A stretch of 64,000 nt of DNA from an uncultured Lachnospiraceae bacterium (GCA_910584915.1 CAJUDM010000008.1:1-64000); one strand, 5' to 3'. Shown: positions 8,646-18,224, counted from the stretch's first letter. Notes: generated by a model not told the origin, from the sequence alone. Made by a program: numbers and translations.

Positions 8646-8679
8646 ATGGGCGCAAAGGAAAACCACATAGGAGACATTT

Positions 8680-10005
8680 ATGAGAGAGAAAGAACTGATC
8701 GTATACAGGAACATGTCTAAGGAGGAGGGAAAGCTCCTCTCGGATATGTCTTATATCATGGACCATTACGGGGAGACAGAGAAGGAAGAGACCGCATCCG
8801 GCGGGACGACTCAGATGAAGGATCTGTTTTACGCCTGCATCCATGAACTGTTGGAACTGGCGGGGAATCATGGATTTTACGGGAATCTCTGGCACTGCTA
8901 CTTGGCGAACCTGCTGGTCAATGACGAGAACAGTTACAGCCGTGCCTGCGAGGTGGTCGGGGCGGTGGAGGGCAGCATAAACGAGGCTGTCCTGCATGAC
9001 ATCGTGATCTTCAAGGAGTTTTTTGACTTTGACTTCTCGCCGCTCACAGCGCTGTTCGGGGGGGAGAGCTGGGCGCTTGTCGAAAATTACCGCAGCAGCA
9101 ATGAGGAGAGCAAAGTCTACAATACAAGGATCAGACAGCGGATCTGTGACCTGGCGGAGCAGTTTCGCTGCAGCCGCACACCGGAGGAGATGAAGGAGAC
9201 GCTGACGCGGTTTTACAAGGATTACGGTGTCGGGAAATTCGGGCTTCACAAGGCGTTCCGTATCGTCTCAGGGAAAGAGGGAGCGCAGATCGTGCCGATC
9301 ACCAATATCGCCCACGTACATCTTGACGACCTTGTGGGTTACGAGAGCCAGAAGAAAAAGCTGATCGACAACACGGAGGCTTTTGTGGGAGACAGAAAGG
9401 CGAATAACTGCCTGCTGTTCGGGGACGCGGGAACAGGGAAATCGTCCAGCATCAAAGCCATCGCCAACGAATACTATGAAAAGGGGCTGCGCATCATTGA
9501 AATATACAAGCATCAGTTCCGGGACTTAAACGATGTGATCGGGCAGATCAAGAACAGAAATTATAAGTTCATCATCTATATGGATGATCTGAGCTTCGAG
9601 GATTTTGAGACGGATTATAAGTATCTGAAGGCGGTGATCGAGGGCGGACTGGAAAAGAAACCGAAGAATGTGCTGATCTATGCCACATCCAACAGGCGGC
9701 ATCTGATCCGGGAGAAAACGTCGGACAAAAACGACAGGGACGAGGACCTTCACACAAACGATACGGTGCAGGAGAAGCTTTCTCTGGCATACCGGTTCGG
9801 TGTGACGATTTATTTCGGAAAACCTGCGCCAAAAGAGTTTCAGAATATTGTCAGAACGCTGGCAAAGCGTTATGATATAGCTATGGAGGAAGAGATACTG
9901 CTCGCGGAGGCGAACAAGTGGGAGTTGTCCCACGGCGGATTGTCCGGCCGGACAGCACAGCAGTTTATCGATTACTTGCTCGGGAAAGCTCCGGACAACG
10001 GCTGA
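8680..10005 (+). CDS. DUF815-family AAA ATPase
   Basis: A 441-residue protein. The N-terminal ~200 residues are helical and specific to the family. An AAA core follows, with Walker A GDAGTGKSS, Walker B FIIYMDDLSFE and a sensor-1-like LIYATSNRRHL; the C-terminal lid includes GGLSGRTAQQFIDYLL. DUF815 ATPases are widespread and their role is not settled. Here the gene sits between pheA and the polyphosphate genes ppx and ppk1. Start ATG 8680 follows AGGAGACATTT. A hairpin begins right at its stop codon. Confidence 0.9.
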   Translation: MREKELIVYRNMSKEEGKLLSDMSYIMDHYGETEKEETASGGTTQMKDLFYACIHELLELAGNHGFYGNLWHCYLANLLVNDENSYSRACEVVGAVEGSINEAVLHDIVIFKEFFDFDFSPLTALFGGESWALVENYRSSNEESKVYNTRIRQRICDLAEQFRCSRTPEEMKETLTRFYKDYGVGKFGLHKAFRIVSGKEGAQIVPITNIAHVHLDDLVGYESQKKKLIDNTEAFVGDRKANNCLLFGDAGTGKSSSIKAIANEYYEKGLRIIEIYKHQFRDLNDVIGQIKNRNYKFIIYMDDLSFEDFETDYKYLKAVIEGGLEKKPKNVLIYATSNRRHLIREKTSDKNDRDEDLHTNDTVQEKLSLAYRFGVTIYFGKPAPKEFQNIVRTLAKRYDIAMEEEILLAEANKWELSHGGLSGRTAQQFIDYLLGKAPDNG

Positions 10006-10140
10006 GAAGCCGGGCAGGCTTGCCTGCACAGCTTCTCAGAGATTGGGCGGGCAAGGAGTATGAGTATGGAGGGCGGGAGCCCGGAATACGAATGCATCCG
10101 TCGATCGCGTGAGAGCCGAAGGCGCGCAGCGCTCGGCTTT
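10003..10140 (+). repeat. Two compact inverted repeats behind the DUF815 gene
   Basis: First hairpin: TGAGAAGC (10003-10010, starting at the stop codon) pairs with GCTTCTCA (10031-10038), and inside it GCAGG pairs with CCTGC. Second: AGAGCCGA (10112-10119) with TCGGCTTT (10133-10140), containing GCGC-GCA-GCGC. Neither is followed by a U-tract, so they may act as weak terminators, as processing sites, or be palindromic repeats. Confidence 0.6.
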
Positions 10141-10178
10141 CATCAAAAAACCTAAAGTGAGAAATGGGGGTAAAGATT

Positions 10179-11723
10179 GTGGCGGTCACAACATTTGCGG
10201 CAATTGACGTAGGTTCCTACGATCTGGAGATGAAGATATTTGAGATGTCCGGCAAGGGCGGGATGAAGCAGGTGGATGATATCAGATACCGGCTGGACCT
10301 GGGCAGCAATACCTATGCGGAGGGCAAAGTCTCCTACGGGGCGGTCAATGAACTCTGTGAGATCCTGAAAGAATTCCAGAATATCATGAAGGCCTACAAG
10401 GTAAGCGATTACAAGGCGTACGGGACAAGTGCCGTCCGGGAGACAAAAAATACAAAGATCCTGTTGGATCAGATCTGGCAGCGCACGGGGATCAGGGTGG
10501 ATGTATTGAGCAACTCCGAGCAGCGGTTTATGGATTACAAATCCATAGCCTCCAAGACGGAGGATTTCAACAAGATCCTGGAAAAGGGCACAGCGATCGT
10601 GGATATCGGCGGCGGCAGCATTCAGCTCTCCCTGTTTGAGAAGGGGAGCCTTACCACAACGCAGAATATGCGCCTCGGCGTACTGCGGCTTCAGGAGCGG
10701 ATGAACCATTTGAATGCGGCGTCCTCCAAGATAGAGGGGCTGATCGATGAGATCGCCACGGCGCAGCTTTCCGTCTTTAAGAAGATGTACCTGAAAGACT
10801 GCAGGATAGAAAATATCATCGTGGTGGATGATTACCTCTCGGTGATCCTGCAGGATCCGGCGGTCACGAAGGAGAGGCCGGGTGTGATAGAGGCGCAGAC
10901 CTATATGGATTTTCTTCAGTTCATGCAGTCCCGCACGCTGGCAGAGATCGCGGGCGCTTTGAACATCCCGAGGGAAAACGCCATGCTGCTGTTTATTTCT
11001 GCCGTGCTCGTCAAGAGGATCGTGAAAATGATGGATGCTTCGCTCTTGTGGGCGCCTGGCGTGACGCTGTGCGACGGTATTGCCTATGAGTATGCGGAGC
11101 AGCACAAAATATTCAAGGTGGAACATGATTTTGAGGCGGATATCCTTTCCAGCGCCGAGAACATCAGCAAACGCTATATGGGCAGCAAGAAGCGCGGGGA
11201 GACGTTGGAGAGGATCGCCCTGACGATCTTTGACAGTATGAAACGTATCCATGGCCTGCAGAAGAGAGAAAGGCTTCTTCTGCAGCTGGCGGCGAGGCTC
11301 CATGACTGTGGGAAGTATATCAGTATGGTGAATCTCGGGCAGTGTTCTTACCATATCATCATGTCGACAGAGATCATCGGGCTCTCGCACAAGGAGCGGG
11401 AGATCGTGGCGAATGTGGTGAAATACAATCATGAGCCGTTTGTATATTACAACGAGGCCGGTAAAAAGAGCTTTCTGGATGAGGATGCCTATCTGATCGT
11501 GGCGAAACTGACGGCGATCCTGCGGGTGGCAAATGGGCTCGACCGGAGCCATAAACAGAAATTCAAGGACGTTCGAACCGCGGTGAAGGACGGACAGCTG
11601 ATCATCCATGTGGATACATCGGCGGATATCACTTTGGAGCGGGGGCTTTTCACAAAGCGGGCGGACTTTTTTGAAGAGGTATACAGCATCAGGCCGGTGA
11701 TCCGGCAGAAGAAGATATTTTAG
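10179..11723 (+). CDS. Ppx/GppA-family exopolyphosphatase with HD domain
   Basis: Removes phosphate from polyphosphate ends, or hydrolyses pppGpp. Residues 1-300 are an actin-fold phosphatase: AAIDVGSYDLEMKIFEM, a phosphate-binding loop, and VDIGGGSIQLSLFEKG. The C-terminal ~200 residues are an HD-type domain (LAARLHDCGKYIS; NHEPF). At 514 residues it is close to E. coli Ppx. Pairing with ppk1 supports polyphosphate as the substrate. GTG 10179 is preferred since GGGGG (10166-10170) is 8 bases upstream; ATG 10164 in the same frame has no ribosome site but remains possible. Confidence 0.9.
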   Translation: MAVTTFAAIDVGSYDLEMKIFEMSGKGGMKQVDDIRYRLDLGSNTYAEGKVSYGAVNELCEILKEFQNIMKAYKVSDYKAYGTSAVRETKNTKILLDQIWQRTGIRVDVLSNSEQRFMDYKSIASKTEDFNKILEKGTAIVDIGGGSIQLSLFEKGSLTTTQNMRLGVLRLQERMNHLNAASSKIEGLIDEIATAQLSVFKKMYLKDCRIENIIVVDDYLSVILQDPAVTKERPGVIEAQTYMDFLQFMQSRTLAEIAGALNIPRENAMLLFISAVLVKRIVKMMDASLLWAPGVTLCDGIAYEYAEQHKIFKVEHDFEADILSSAENISKRYMGSKKRGETLERIALTIFDSMKRIHGLQKRERLLLQLAARLHDCGKYISMVNLGQCSYHIIMSTEIIGLSHKEREIVANVVKYNHEPFVYYNEAGKKSFLDEDAYLIVAKLTAILRVANGLDRSHKQKFKDVRTAVKDGQLIIHVDTSADITLERGLFTKRADFFEEVYSIRPVIRQKKIF

Positions 11724-11738
11724 AAGGGGGTGTTGGCG

Positions 11739-13898
11739 ATGGGAGACAAAAGGGATTTTACGGATCCGTCTTATTATACGAACAGGGAACTGAGCTGGGT
11801 TATGTTTAACCGGCGTGTGCTGAGCGAAGCGAAGGATGTGAAGATCCCTCTGTTTGAGCGGCTGAAGTTCCTGAGCATTACGGCATCCAATCTGGATGAG
11901 TTCTTCATGGTGCGCGTGGCATCGTTGAAGGATATGGTGAATGCCAGATACAATAAGCCGGATATCGCGGGAATGAAGCCGAAGGAGCAGCTGGAGGCTC
12001 TGAACAAAGTGACGCATGCCCTTGTCAAGGAGCAGTATCAGGTTTATAACAAGCAGCTTCTGCCGGCGCTTTTGGAGGCGGGGGTGAGGATCGTGCAGCG
12101 GCATGAGGATCTGACAGAGAAGCAGGCGGCTTATGTGGACCGGTATTTTGAGGACAATGTCTATCCGGTGCTGACGCCGATGGCTGTGGATTCCTCGAGG
12201 CCGTTCCCCCTTGTGAGGAATAAGACGCTGAATCTGGGCGCACTTGTGAAGAAAAAACAGGGAAAGGGCGAGGTGGAATTTGCCACGGTGCAGGTGCCCG
12301 GCGTACTGGCGAGGATCGTGGAGATCCCTGCCGACGAGGAAGGCAGGAAGTGCCTGATCTTTTTGGAGCAGATCATCGAGCGGAATATCGACAGGCTGTT
12401 TTTGAACTATGACATTGAGTGTGTCTGCCCGTTCCGCATCATGAGAAACGCGGATCTCAGCATCGAGGAGGATGAGGCTGAGGATCTGTTGAAAGAGATT
12501 GAGAAGCAGCTTAAAAAACGGCAGTGGGGACAGGTCATCCGCCTGGAGACGGAGGCGGGCGCTGACGAGAAACTGTTAAAGATCCTGGAGGAGGAGTTGA
12601 TGGTGCAGGAGGAGGATATTTACGCCATCAAAGGCCCGCTTGATCTGACAGTGCTGATGAAACTCTACGGGATGGAAGGACATGAGGAACTGAAAACACC
12701 GAGGTATACGCCGAAGCCTGTGCCGGAATTCCTCGAGGAGGGGGATATCTTCACCCAGATCAGGCGTCATGATATTTTCCTGCATCATCCCTATCAGACA
12801 TTTGAGCCGGTGGTGGATTTTGTGAGACAGGCGTCGAAGGACAGCGAGGTGCTGGCGATCAAGCAGACGCTCTACCGTGTCAGCGGGAATTCCCCGATCA
12901 TCGCGGCGCTCGAGCAGGCGGCGGAGAACGGGAAGCAGGTCACTGTGCTGGTGGAATTAAAGGCGCGGTTTGATGAGGAGAACAATATCCTCTGGGCGAA
13001 ACGGCTGGAGAAAGCGGGCTGCCACGTGATCTATGGCCTGGTCGGCTTAAAGACTCACTGCAAGATCACGCTGGTGGTGCGGCGGGAGGAGGACGGCATC
13101 CGCAGGTATGTGCACCTGGGCACGGGCAATTACAACGATTCCACTGCGAAACTCTACACAGATGTGGGGCTGATGACCTGCAATGAGCAGATCGGGGAGG
13201 ATGCGACGGCGGTATTTAATATGCTCTCTGGTTACTCCGAACCGAGAAGCTGGAACAAGCTGGCGGTCGCTCCGCTGTGGCTGAAGGACCGGTTCATCTC
13301 TCTGATAAACAGGGAGAGGGATTATGCGCTGAAGGGACATCACAGCCACATTGTTGCAAAGATGAATGCCCTGTGTGACAGGGATGTTATCGTGGCGCTC
13401 TATGAGGCTTCGGCGGCGGGCGTGAGGATCGAGCTGATCGTGCGGGGCATCTGCTGCCTGAAAACGGGGATCCCGGGCGTCAGCGAGAATATCACGGTGC
13501 GTTCCATCGTGGGAAATTTCCTGGAGCATGCGCGGATATTCTATTTTGAGAATGATGGCAAACCGGAGGTCTACTGCGCCAGCTCCGACTGGATGCCCAG
13601 GAATCTGGAGCGCCGCGTAGAGATCATGTTCCCCGTGGAGAAAGAGGGGTTGAAGCAGAAGGCGATCCATATCCTGGAGTGTCAGCTGAAGGACAATATG
13701 AAGGCTCATATGCTGACAGCGGAGGGCAATTACGAGAAAGTCAACCGCAGGATACAGGACCCATTCAACGCGCAGGATGTATTCTGCAGGGAGGCGGGCG
13801 AACTGCTCAGAGCGGAGCGCCAGGGCGCCGGAGAACGGGTGTTTATCCCGGAGATGCATATTGAGAATGCGGGGGCAGGTTCTGAGGCGGCGGACTGA
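11739..13898 (+). CDS. ppk1: Polyphosphate kinase 1
   Basis: Polymerises the ATP gamma-phosphate into polyphosphate, reversibly. The 719-residue protein shows the N domain (YTNRELSWVMFNRRVLSEA), the head domain, then two phospholipase-D-like catalytic domains. KTHCKITLVVRR and HLGTGNYNDSTAKLYTD hold the conserved residues around the autophosphorylated His. The length fits the family (~690-720). AAGGGGG precedes ATG 11739 by 8 bases; GTG 11730 lies inside that site. It starts 15 bp after ppx, so the pair is one operon making and degrading polyphosphate. Confidence 0.97.
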   Translation: MGDKRDFTDPSYYTNRELSWVMFNRRVLSEAKDVKIPLFERLKFLSITASNLDEFFMVRVASLKDMVNARYNKPDIAGMKPKEQLEALNKVTHALVKEQYQVYNKQLLPALLEAGVRIVQRHEDLTEKQAAYVDRYFEDNVYPVLTPMAVDSSRPFPLVRNKTLNLGALVKKKQGKGEVEFATVQVPGVLARIVEIPADEEGRKCLIFLEQIIERNIDRLFLNYDIECVCPFRIMRNADLSIEEDEAEDLLKEIEKQLKKRQWGQVIRLETEAGADEKLLKILEEELMVQEEDIYAIKGPLDLTVLMKLYGMEGHEELKTPRYTPKPVPEFLEEGDIFTQIRRHDIFLHHPYQTFEPVVDFVRQASKDSEVLAIKQTLYRVSGNSPIIAALEQAAENGKQVTVLVELKARFDEENNILWAKRLEKAGCHVIYGLVGLKTHCKITLVVRREEDGIRRYVHLGTGNYNDSTAKLYTDVGLMTCNEQIGEDATAVFNMLSGYSEPRSWNKLAVAPLWLKDRFISLINRERDYALKGHHSHIVAKMNALCDRDVIVALYEASAAGVRIELIVRGICCLKTGIPGVSENITVRSIVGNFLEHARIFYFENDGKPEVYCASSDWMPRNLERRVEIMFPVEKEGLKQKAIHILECQLKDNMKAHMLTAEGNYEKVNRRIQDPFNAQDVFCREAGELLRAERQGAGERVFIPEMHIENAGAGSEAAD

Positions 13899-13967
13899 TT
13901 GCCTGCGGCGGTTTTCGCATTGACAGGTTTTGTTTTTTAAAATGACGAAGAAAGGTTGGTAAAAGGT

Positions 13968-14234
13968 ATGACTTACGAGTATGATGATGCTGCCGTTCTC
14001 TGTTTTTTAGAAAATCAAAGGCAGTTGTTCCCGGAAGATGTGGCGGAAAATGAGAGCGAGGCGGAGGCCTTTCTGGAGGACTGTATGGCAGTGATCGCAG
14101 AGTCCGCGGAAGAGGTACTGGAATATTTTGAGGAACAGGGGATAGACACGGAGGACTCGGATGTGGAGAGCATTCTGGAGGCCTCGGAAGTCTTCGAGAT
14201 CGGAGACGGACGTTATCTCATAGTGGAAGGATAG
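13968..14234 (+). CDS. Small acidic hypothetical protein
   Basis: 88 residues, strongly acidic (many Glu and Asp, e.g. AENESEAEAFLEDC), helical and without membrane segments. It ends in a short beta-like EIGDGRYLIVEG. No family recognised with certainty. ATG 13968 is chosen; AAAGG at 13951-13955 is a rather distant ribosome site. It sits 70 bp after ppk1 and could be in the same transcript. Confidence 0.6.
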   Translation: MTYEYDDAAVLCFLENQRQLFPEDVAENESEAEAFLEDCMAVIAESAEEVLEYFEEQGIDTEDSDVESILEASEVFEIGDGRYLIVEG

Positions 14235-14307
14235 TCCCTGCGCATATGCCGCAGAGCGGGCGGCCGGTAATCGGGACTGTAGAAAGGATATGGTTGGCAG
14301 AAATTAA

Positions 14308-15285
14308 ATGACAAGGACAGAAACGGTGAGAAAAAGTGTCAGACGGGTGAAGGCGCTTCATGTGATGATGACGCTGCTGTGGCCGGTGATCGTGGTATCT
14401 GTGGTATCGGGAGGAGGCTATCTGTATGGTACATACAGGCAGACATATACTCCTTACTATAGTCCGGCGGGGATGCTGCTGTTGGTGGGCTGGCTTTTGT
14501 ATGTCTATTTTATGATGGTGGTCATGCGCAATTACAGCCTGCAGGCGATCGCTACTGAAGAGTGCGATTTTGAAGCGTACCTGGAGTGCGTGCAGTATCT
14601 GGAGAAGTTTCAGTTTCCCGGGACAAGGAGGAGCCAGAGGATCAACCGCACTGATGCCTATCTGCTGTTAGGAGATTTCAATGCGGCATATGACAATCTG
14701 ATGCAGATGAAGCCCGAGTATGACCGCTGCAACAACCGCACACGGATGATGTACGATTATTTCTGGTGCCGGTTTTATGCAGAACTGGAGGATACGCGGA
14801 ATTTCAGGATCTGTATGGATGCGTTCCGCAACAACTGGATCCATAATCCGCAGGTGAGAAGAAGGCTGCAGGCGCAGGCGATAGCCCTTTTGCAGGAGTT
14901 GAATTTCCGGGATATGATGTTTGCCGGGAAGAACGACAGGATCAAGGCAGATATGATGAACCTGTATGCTGCGGGCAGGCTCGGGAGCCGTTATGAATTT
15001 GTCAGATACTGTTATTATATGGGCAGGCTGGAGTACAATATGAACAATCTGCAGATCGCCAAGCACTGGTTTGCGCAGACTGTCAGCTTCGGGCTGCATG
15101 AATATATGAGCAGGCGGGCGGCGGATTTCCTCGCCATGCTGGACGCCATGCAGGTGCCCTATTCGCCTGTGCCTCCTGCGCAGAACCAGTATTATTGTAA
15201 CAGAAGGAGCTTTCGTATGTCGTCCGGGATCATCAGCATATTGCTCGGGCTGGTGTTCGTGGTGCTGGGAATGATCTATATATAG
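14308..15285 (+). CDS. Hypothetical membrane protein with helical-repeat cytoplasmic domain
   Basis: 325 residues. Two membrane segments near the N terminus (about residues 20-42 and 53-74) and one at the very C terminus (SGIISILLGLVFVVLGMIYI) enclose ~200 residues of helix pairs. These helix pairs resemble degenerate TPR units, e.g. DAYLLLGDFNAAYDNLMQ and MGRLEYNMNNLQIAKHWF. Such domains usually bind proteins. Function unknown. No strong ribosome site: GAAAGGA is ~20 bases before the ATG. Confidence 0.7.
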   Translation: MTRTETVRKSVRRVKALHVMMTLLWPVIVVSVVSGGGYLYGTYRQTYTPYYSPAGMLLLVGWLLYVYFMMVVMRNYSLQAIATEECDFEAYLECVQYLEKFQFPGTRRSQRINRTDAYLLLGDFNAAYDNLMQMKPEYDRCNNRTRMMYDYFWCRFYAELEDTRNFRICMDAFRNNWIHNPQVRRRLQAQAIALLQELNFRDMMFAGKNDRIKADMMNLYAAGRLGSRYEFVRYCYYMGRLEYNMNNLQIAKHWFAQTVSFGLHEYMSRRAADFLAMLDAMQVPYSPVPPAQNQYYCNRRSFRMSSGIISILLGLVFVVLGMIYI

Positions 15286-15676
15286 CCATATGCGGGCGGG
15301 AGGAGGATCTTGGCCGCCGGTAAACAGAAGTTGTAAAGCAGGGGCAGTGAAATAATTGAGACAGCGAGAAAACTGGGGCGATGAGAGAACTGGGACAGTG
15401 AGAAAATGAGACATTGAGAGACTCAGGATATCGAATACAGGCCGGGAATCTGGGGCAGGTTCCCGGCTTTGTGTATGCGCACGGACACCTGGAGGAGATA
15501 TGTCAGCAAGGGCTGACGGAGCCCGGTGCATGGGCAGGGAAAGGAATCTTTTTTATAAAGAAATGGACCGGGATCGACAAAAGAGACGGTAAAGAGGAAT
15601 ATTTTTTAAATTTTTGGAGAGATCCTGTAGTAATTTTGCCGGTCTGAGCGTTTTATAGACAGAGGGGGAAAAGGAC
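15286..15676 (+). other. Gene-free stretch with GAGA-rich repeats and a terminator
   Basis: At about 15356-15422 a degenerate run repeats GAGAcagcGAGAAAACTGGG-like units four times at 15-21 bp spacing. A hairpin GCCGGGAA (15441-15448) / TTCCCGGC (15460-15467) followed by TTTGTG is a probable terminator for the preceding gene. AT-rich sequence around 15600-15660 probably holds the sigma-factor promoter, but no canonical boxes are clear. Confidence 0.5.
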
Positions 15677-16234
15677 ATGCTTTTATATCTGCCTCTTCTG
15701 GAAACAGAAGAACAAAAGAACAATTTCATAGAGATTTACAGCAGGAACCGGGATAAGATGTACCATATTGCCTTTGGATACCTGAGGCAGAGGGAGGAGG
15801 CGGAGGAAGCCGTCCAGGATGCTTTCTTAAAGCTTGCGGACAGATTCGGGCGCTATGAACATTTATCGGAAAGGGAGATGGACGGGCTGTGCGTCACGGT
15901 CGTAAAAAATACGGCGCTGGATCAGATGGGCAGGCTGAAAAGGACTTTTCCGGCGAAGGAGGATGTGATGGAGGCATTGTATCAGGAAAACGGTGCGGAG
16001 ACGATCGTTTTCCCGGAAGAGATGGCGCTGAAAAAAGAGACAGCGGAGACGATAAGATGTCTGCTTAAGGAACTTCCCGTTATCTACCACGATATCCTGG
16101 TTCTGCGGTATTACTATGAAGTTTCGACAAGGGAGGCGGCGCGGCTTCTCGGGATATCGAAGAAAACGGCAGATATCAGGCTGTACAGGGCAAAAGAAAG
16201 GCTGAGGAAGATATTAGATGAAAAAGAGATATGA
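15677..16234 (+). CDS. ECF-type RNA polymerase sigma factor
   Basis: 185 residues with sigma region 2 (FIEIYSRNRDKMYHIAFGYL; EEAVQDAFLKLAD) and region 4 (LPVIYHDILVLRYYYEVST; REAARLLGISKKTADIRLYRAKERL), lacking regions 1 and 3. It directs RNA polymerase to a small regulon, often after an envelope signal. The downstream gene overlaps it by 17 bp and encodes a membrane protein of the anti-sigma-like type. The ATG follows AGAGGGGGAAAAGGAC. Confidence 0.9.
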   Translation: MLLYLPLLETEEQKNNFIEIYSRNRDKMYHIAFGYLRQREEAEEAVQDAFLKLADRFGRYEHLSEREMDGLCVTVVKNTALDQMGRLKRTFPAKEDVMEALYQENGAETIVFPEEMALKKETAETIRCLLKELPVIYHDILVLRYYYEVSTREAARLLGISKKTADIRLYRAKERLRKILDEKEI

Positions 16235-16955
16235 CATGCCGAAAGAGCAGGATGAAAGAGAGATAAGAGAACTGATCGGGCTGATGTTCGGTGCGGAACT
16301 TAGTGATATGGAGCGCAGGGAAGAATGGAAAAAGCCCGCGGATTTTTCTAAAGGGTTTGGGGAACGGATGGATCGCCTTATCAGAAGGCAGCGCCGGGGG
16401 TATCAGGTTAAAACGGCGGTCAGATATGCTTTATCTGCGGCGGCGGTGTTTCTGCTCATTTTCTGCCTGACAAACCCCGGCAGGGTGGTGAAGGCGTGGG
16501 AGGCGCTTGTCAGATGGTACCGGTATCCCGGGCATACGGAACTGCATATGAATGTCCCTGAGGAGGAGAGGGGGAAAGCCATACCGGAGTATGAACTGAC
16601 ATATGTTCCCGAGGGATTTGACACGGTGCTCGATGACTACAACGGGTCGGAGGGCTTTGTTCATTGCTTCAGGTTCGTTCCATGCGGTGATGGGGTGAGC
16701 CAGCAGAGTATCTCTCTTGTGTATTCTTCTTCCGATGCGCACGTATATTATCAGGATGGCGAGACGGCACTGCAGGGCAGGGATGAGGATGGCAGCGAGA
16801 TATTTTGTGTCAGGGAGGGGGACGGGTATATCAGGCTGGTCTGGTATTCGGAGAAGGACAAAGCAGTATTTCAGTTGATCGGGTCCGACAGTACGGAGGA
16901 AGAGATGCTCCGGGTCAAAGACGGGATCAGAAAAAAACAGGAGGAAGGATCATGA
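16218..16955 (+). CDS. DUF4367-type membrane protein, likely anti-sigma partner
   Basis: 245 residues. A cytoplasmic ~70-residue N-terminal part (acidic then basic) leads to one membrane segment (about residues 72-90, ALSAAAVFLLIFCLT). The extracytoplasmic domain, with PEYELTYVPEGFD and an RLVWYSEKDKAVFQLIGS end, fits DUF4367. In this arrangement such proteins generally hold an ECF sigma factor at the membrane. The 17-bp overlap with the sigma gene and the 4-bp ATGA overlap with the next gene indicate coupled translation and fixed stoichiometry. The anti-sigma role is inferred from context. Confidence 0.82.
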   Translation: MKKRYDMPKEQDEREIRELIGLMFGAELSDMERREEWKKPADFSKGFGERMDRLIRRQRRGYQVKTAVRYALSAAAVFLLIFCLTNPGRVVKAWEALVRWYRYPGHTELHMNVPEEERGKAIPEYELTYVPEGFDTVLDDYNGSEGFVHCFRFVPCGDGVSQQSISLVYSSSDAHVYYQDGETALQGRDEDGSEIFCVREGDGYIRLVWYSEKDKAVFQLIGSDSTEEEMLRVKDGIRKKQEEGS

Positions 16956-18178
16956 GGAAAATGAGGATCGGAAAAGCGGTGGCGGTAGCAGGAGTGATAG
17001 CGATGTGCTTTCTGGCGGGGTGCGGAAAGACTGAAGATGCAGGGAGCCAGGATCAGGAGGAGAAAGAGGAGACGACTGCCGGGGAATCGGGAGAAGGCGG
17101 AGGGTTGGAGATACCGGCGAAGGAAGAGGATGAAACCGGCGAAACGACAGATGCTTCCGCGGCATCCCCAAAGTGGCGGGTGCCTTCCGACTATAAGGAT
17201 AAAGTGAGCGATATACTGTCCTTTGACGCGGAGGTGATCGTCAGCGATACTTTTCAGGGAGGCATCTTTTATAAAACGAAAGGAAGATATCAGGAGTACG
17301 ATGGGGAGGCTTTTCAGGAATTGTTTTTTGCAGACAGGAAGATAAGGGACAGATATACCTATGAGATGCCGGACAGGAGCGGTATGGAGAAGGAGGGGTA
17401 TGCCTGGCAGTCGGAGGATGGGGGCAGCCTCTGCCTGTATCCGACGGAGGCGATCTACTCTGCCGGGGCGGAGACAGATTACTATTTTTATGGATTCTGT
17501 GATATCACCGGAAATGTGACGATGTATAACGCGGACAGATATTCTCTGACGGAGGAACTCGATTTTATGACAAGGGAAGAGGCGAAGCAGAGAGTGTCAG
17601 AGGTGCTGGAAGGGATGGGGCTTTCGGCGGGGGAGGCTGTCTTTCAGGCGTATGCGCTGGATGCGCCGACTTTGTGCGAGGAATCGGAGAGAGTTTATGA
17701 GTGGGGTTTTGCGGAGGGCGATGTGGACTTCAGGACAGCGTGGGAGAAAGAACACGAGGCGTATGCCTTTCAGATGTGGCAGATGTGTCAGGGATTACCG
17801 GTATGGACGGTGAATATGGATCCTCTGTCGGTTGCGGATGAGAGCAATGCACCTGTCACGGGAATCCTCCGAGAGGACGGATTTGTGAGATTTTACGTGT
17901 CGGACATACTGGATCTCAAAACAGAGGAAGAGTATGATGTGCTGATGCCTTTTGAGGATATCATTGGGAAAATCGAGGAGAAATACGCTGTTGATGCGAT
18001 GATGGAAAAAACTGTCATCAGGGAGATGAGGCTCTGCGCTCTGACGGTCCGCGACAGCCACGGAGGCTGTATATTGACGCCGGTTTGGATATGTACCGGA
18101 AAACTGGCTGAGGACGATTATCCGGTGCAGACGGCGTTTGATGCGGTGACGGGGGAGGAGATCGCAAACAATCTGTGA
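16952..18178 (+). CDS. Lipoprotein of the ECF sigma operon
   Basis: 408 residues. Signal peptide with lipobox FLAGC (Cys at about residue 24), then a Glu/Gly/Thr-rich linker, then a globular extracellular region. No known domain is recognised with confidence; the final part (CILTPVWICTGKLAEDDY...AFDAVTGEEI) resembles the PepSY-like repeats of secreted regulators in Firmicutes. ATG 16952 overlaps the upstream stop as ATGA. Being third in a sigma / membrane-protein / lipoprotein operon, it may sense the signal or be the effector. Confidence 0.85.
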   Translation: MRKMRIGKAVAVAGVIAMCFLAGCGKTEDAGSQDQEEKEETTAGESGEGGGLEIPAKEEDETGETTDASAASPKWRVPSDYKDKVSDILSFDAEVIVSDTFQGGIFYKTKGRYQEYDGEAFQELFFADRKIRDRYTYEMPDRSGMEKEGYAWQSEDGGSLCLYPTEAIYSAGAETDYYFYGFCDITGNVTMYNADRYSLTEELDFMTREEAKQRVSEVLEGMGLSAGEAVFQAYALDAPTLCEESERVYEWGFAEGDVDFRTAWEKEHEAYAFQMWQMCQGLPVWTVNMDPLSVADESNAPVTGILREDGFVRFYVSDILDLKTEEEYDVLMPFEDIIGKIEEKYAVDAMMEKTVIREMRLCALTVRDSHGGCILTPVWICTGKLAEDDYPVQTAFDAVTGEEIANNL

Positions 18179-18197
18179 GATCCGAGTTTATATTTGA

Positions 18198-18224
18198 AAG
18201 GGATGGGGATTTCGCCCCTCCCTT
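18198..18224 (+). terminator. Hairpin after the lipoprotein gene
   Basis: AAGGGATGGGG pairs with CCCCTCCCTT with one bulged T and a short loop. There is no run of T directly after it, so terminator function is likely but not certain. Confidence 0.5.

Noticed and set aside
7452..8714. 420-residue minus-strand frame opposite pheA
   Set aside because: Antisense shadow of a gene with all three P-protein domains intact.
10152..12104. 650-residue minus-strand frame opposite ppx and ppk1
   Set aside because: His/Arg/Leu-rich antisense shadow caused by codon bias of the real genes.
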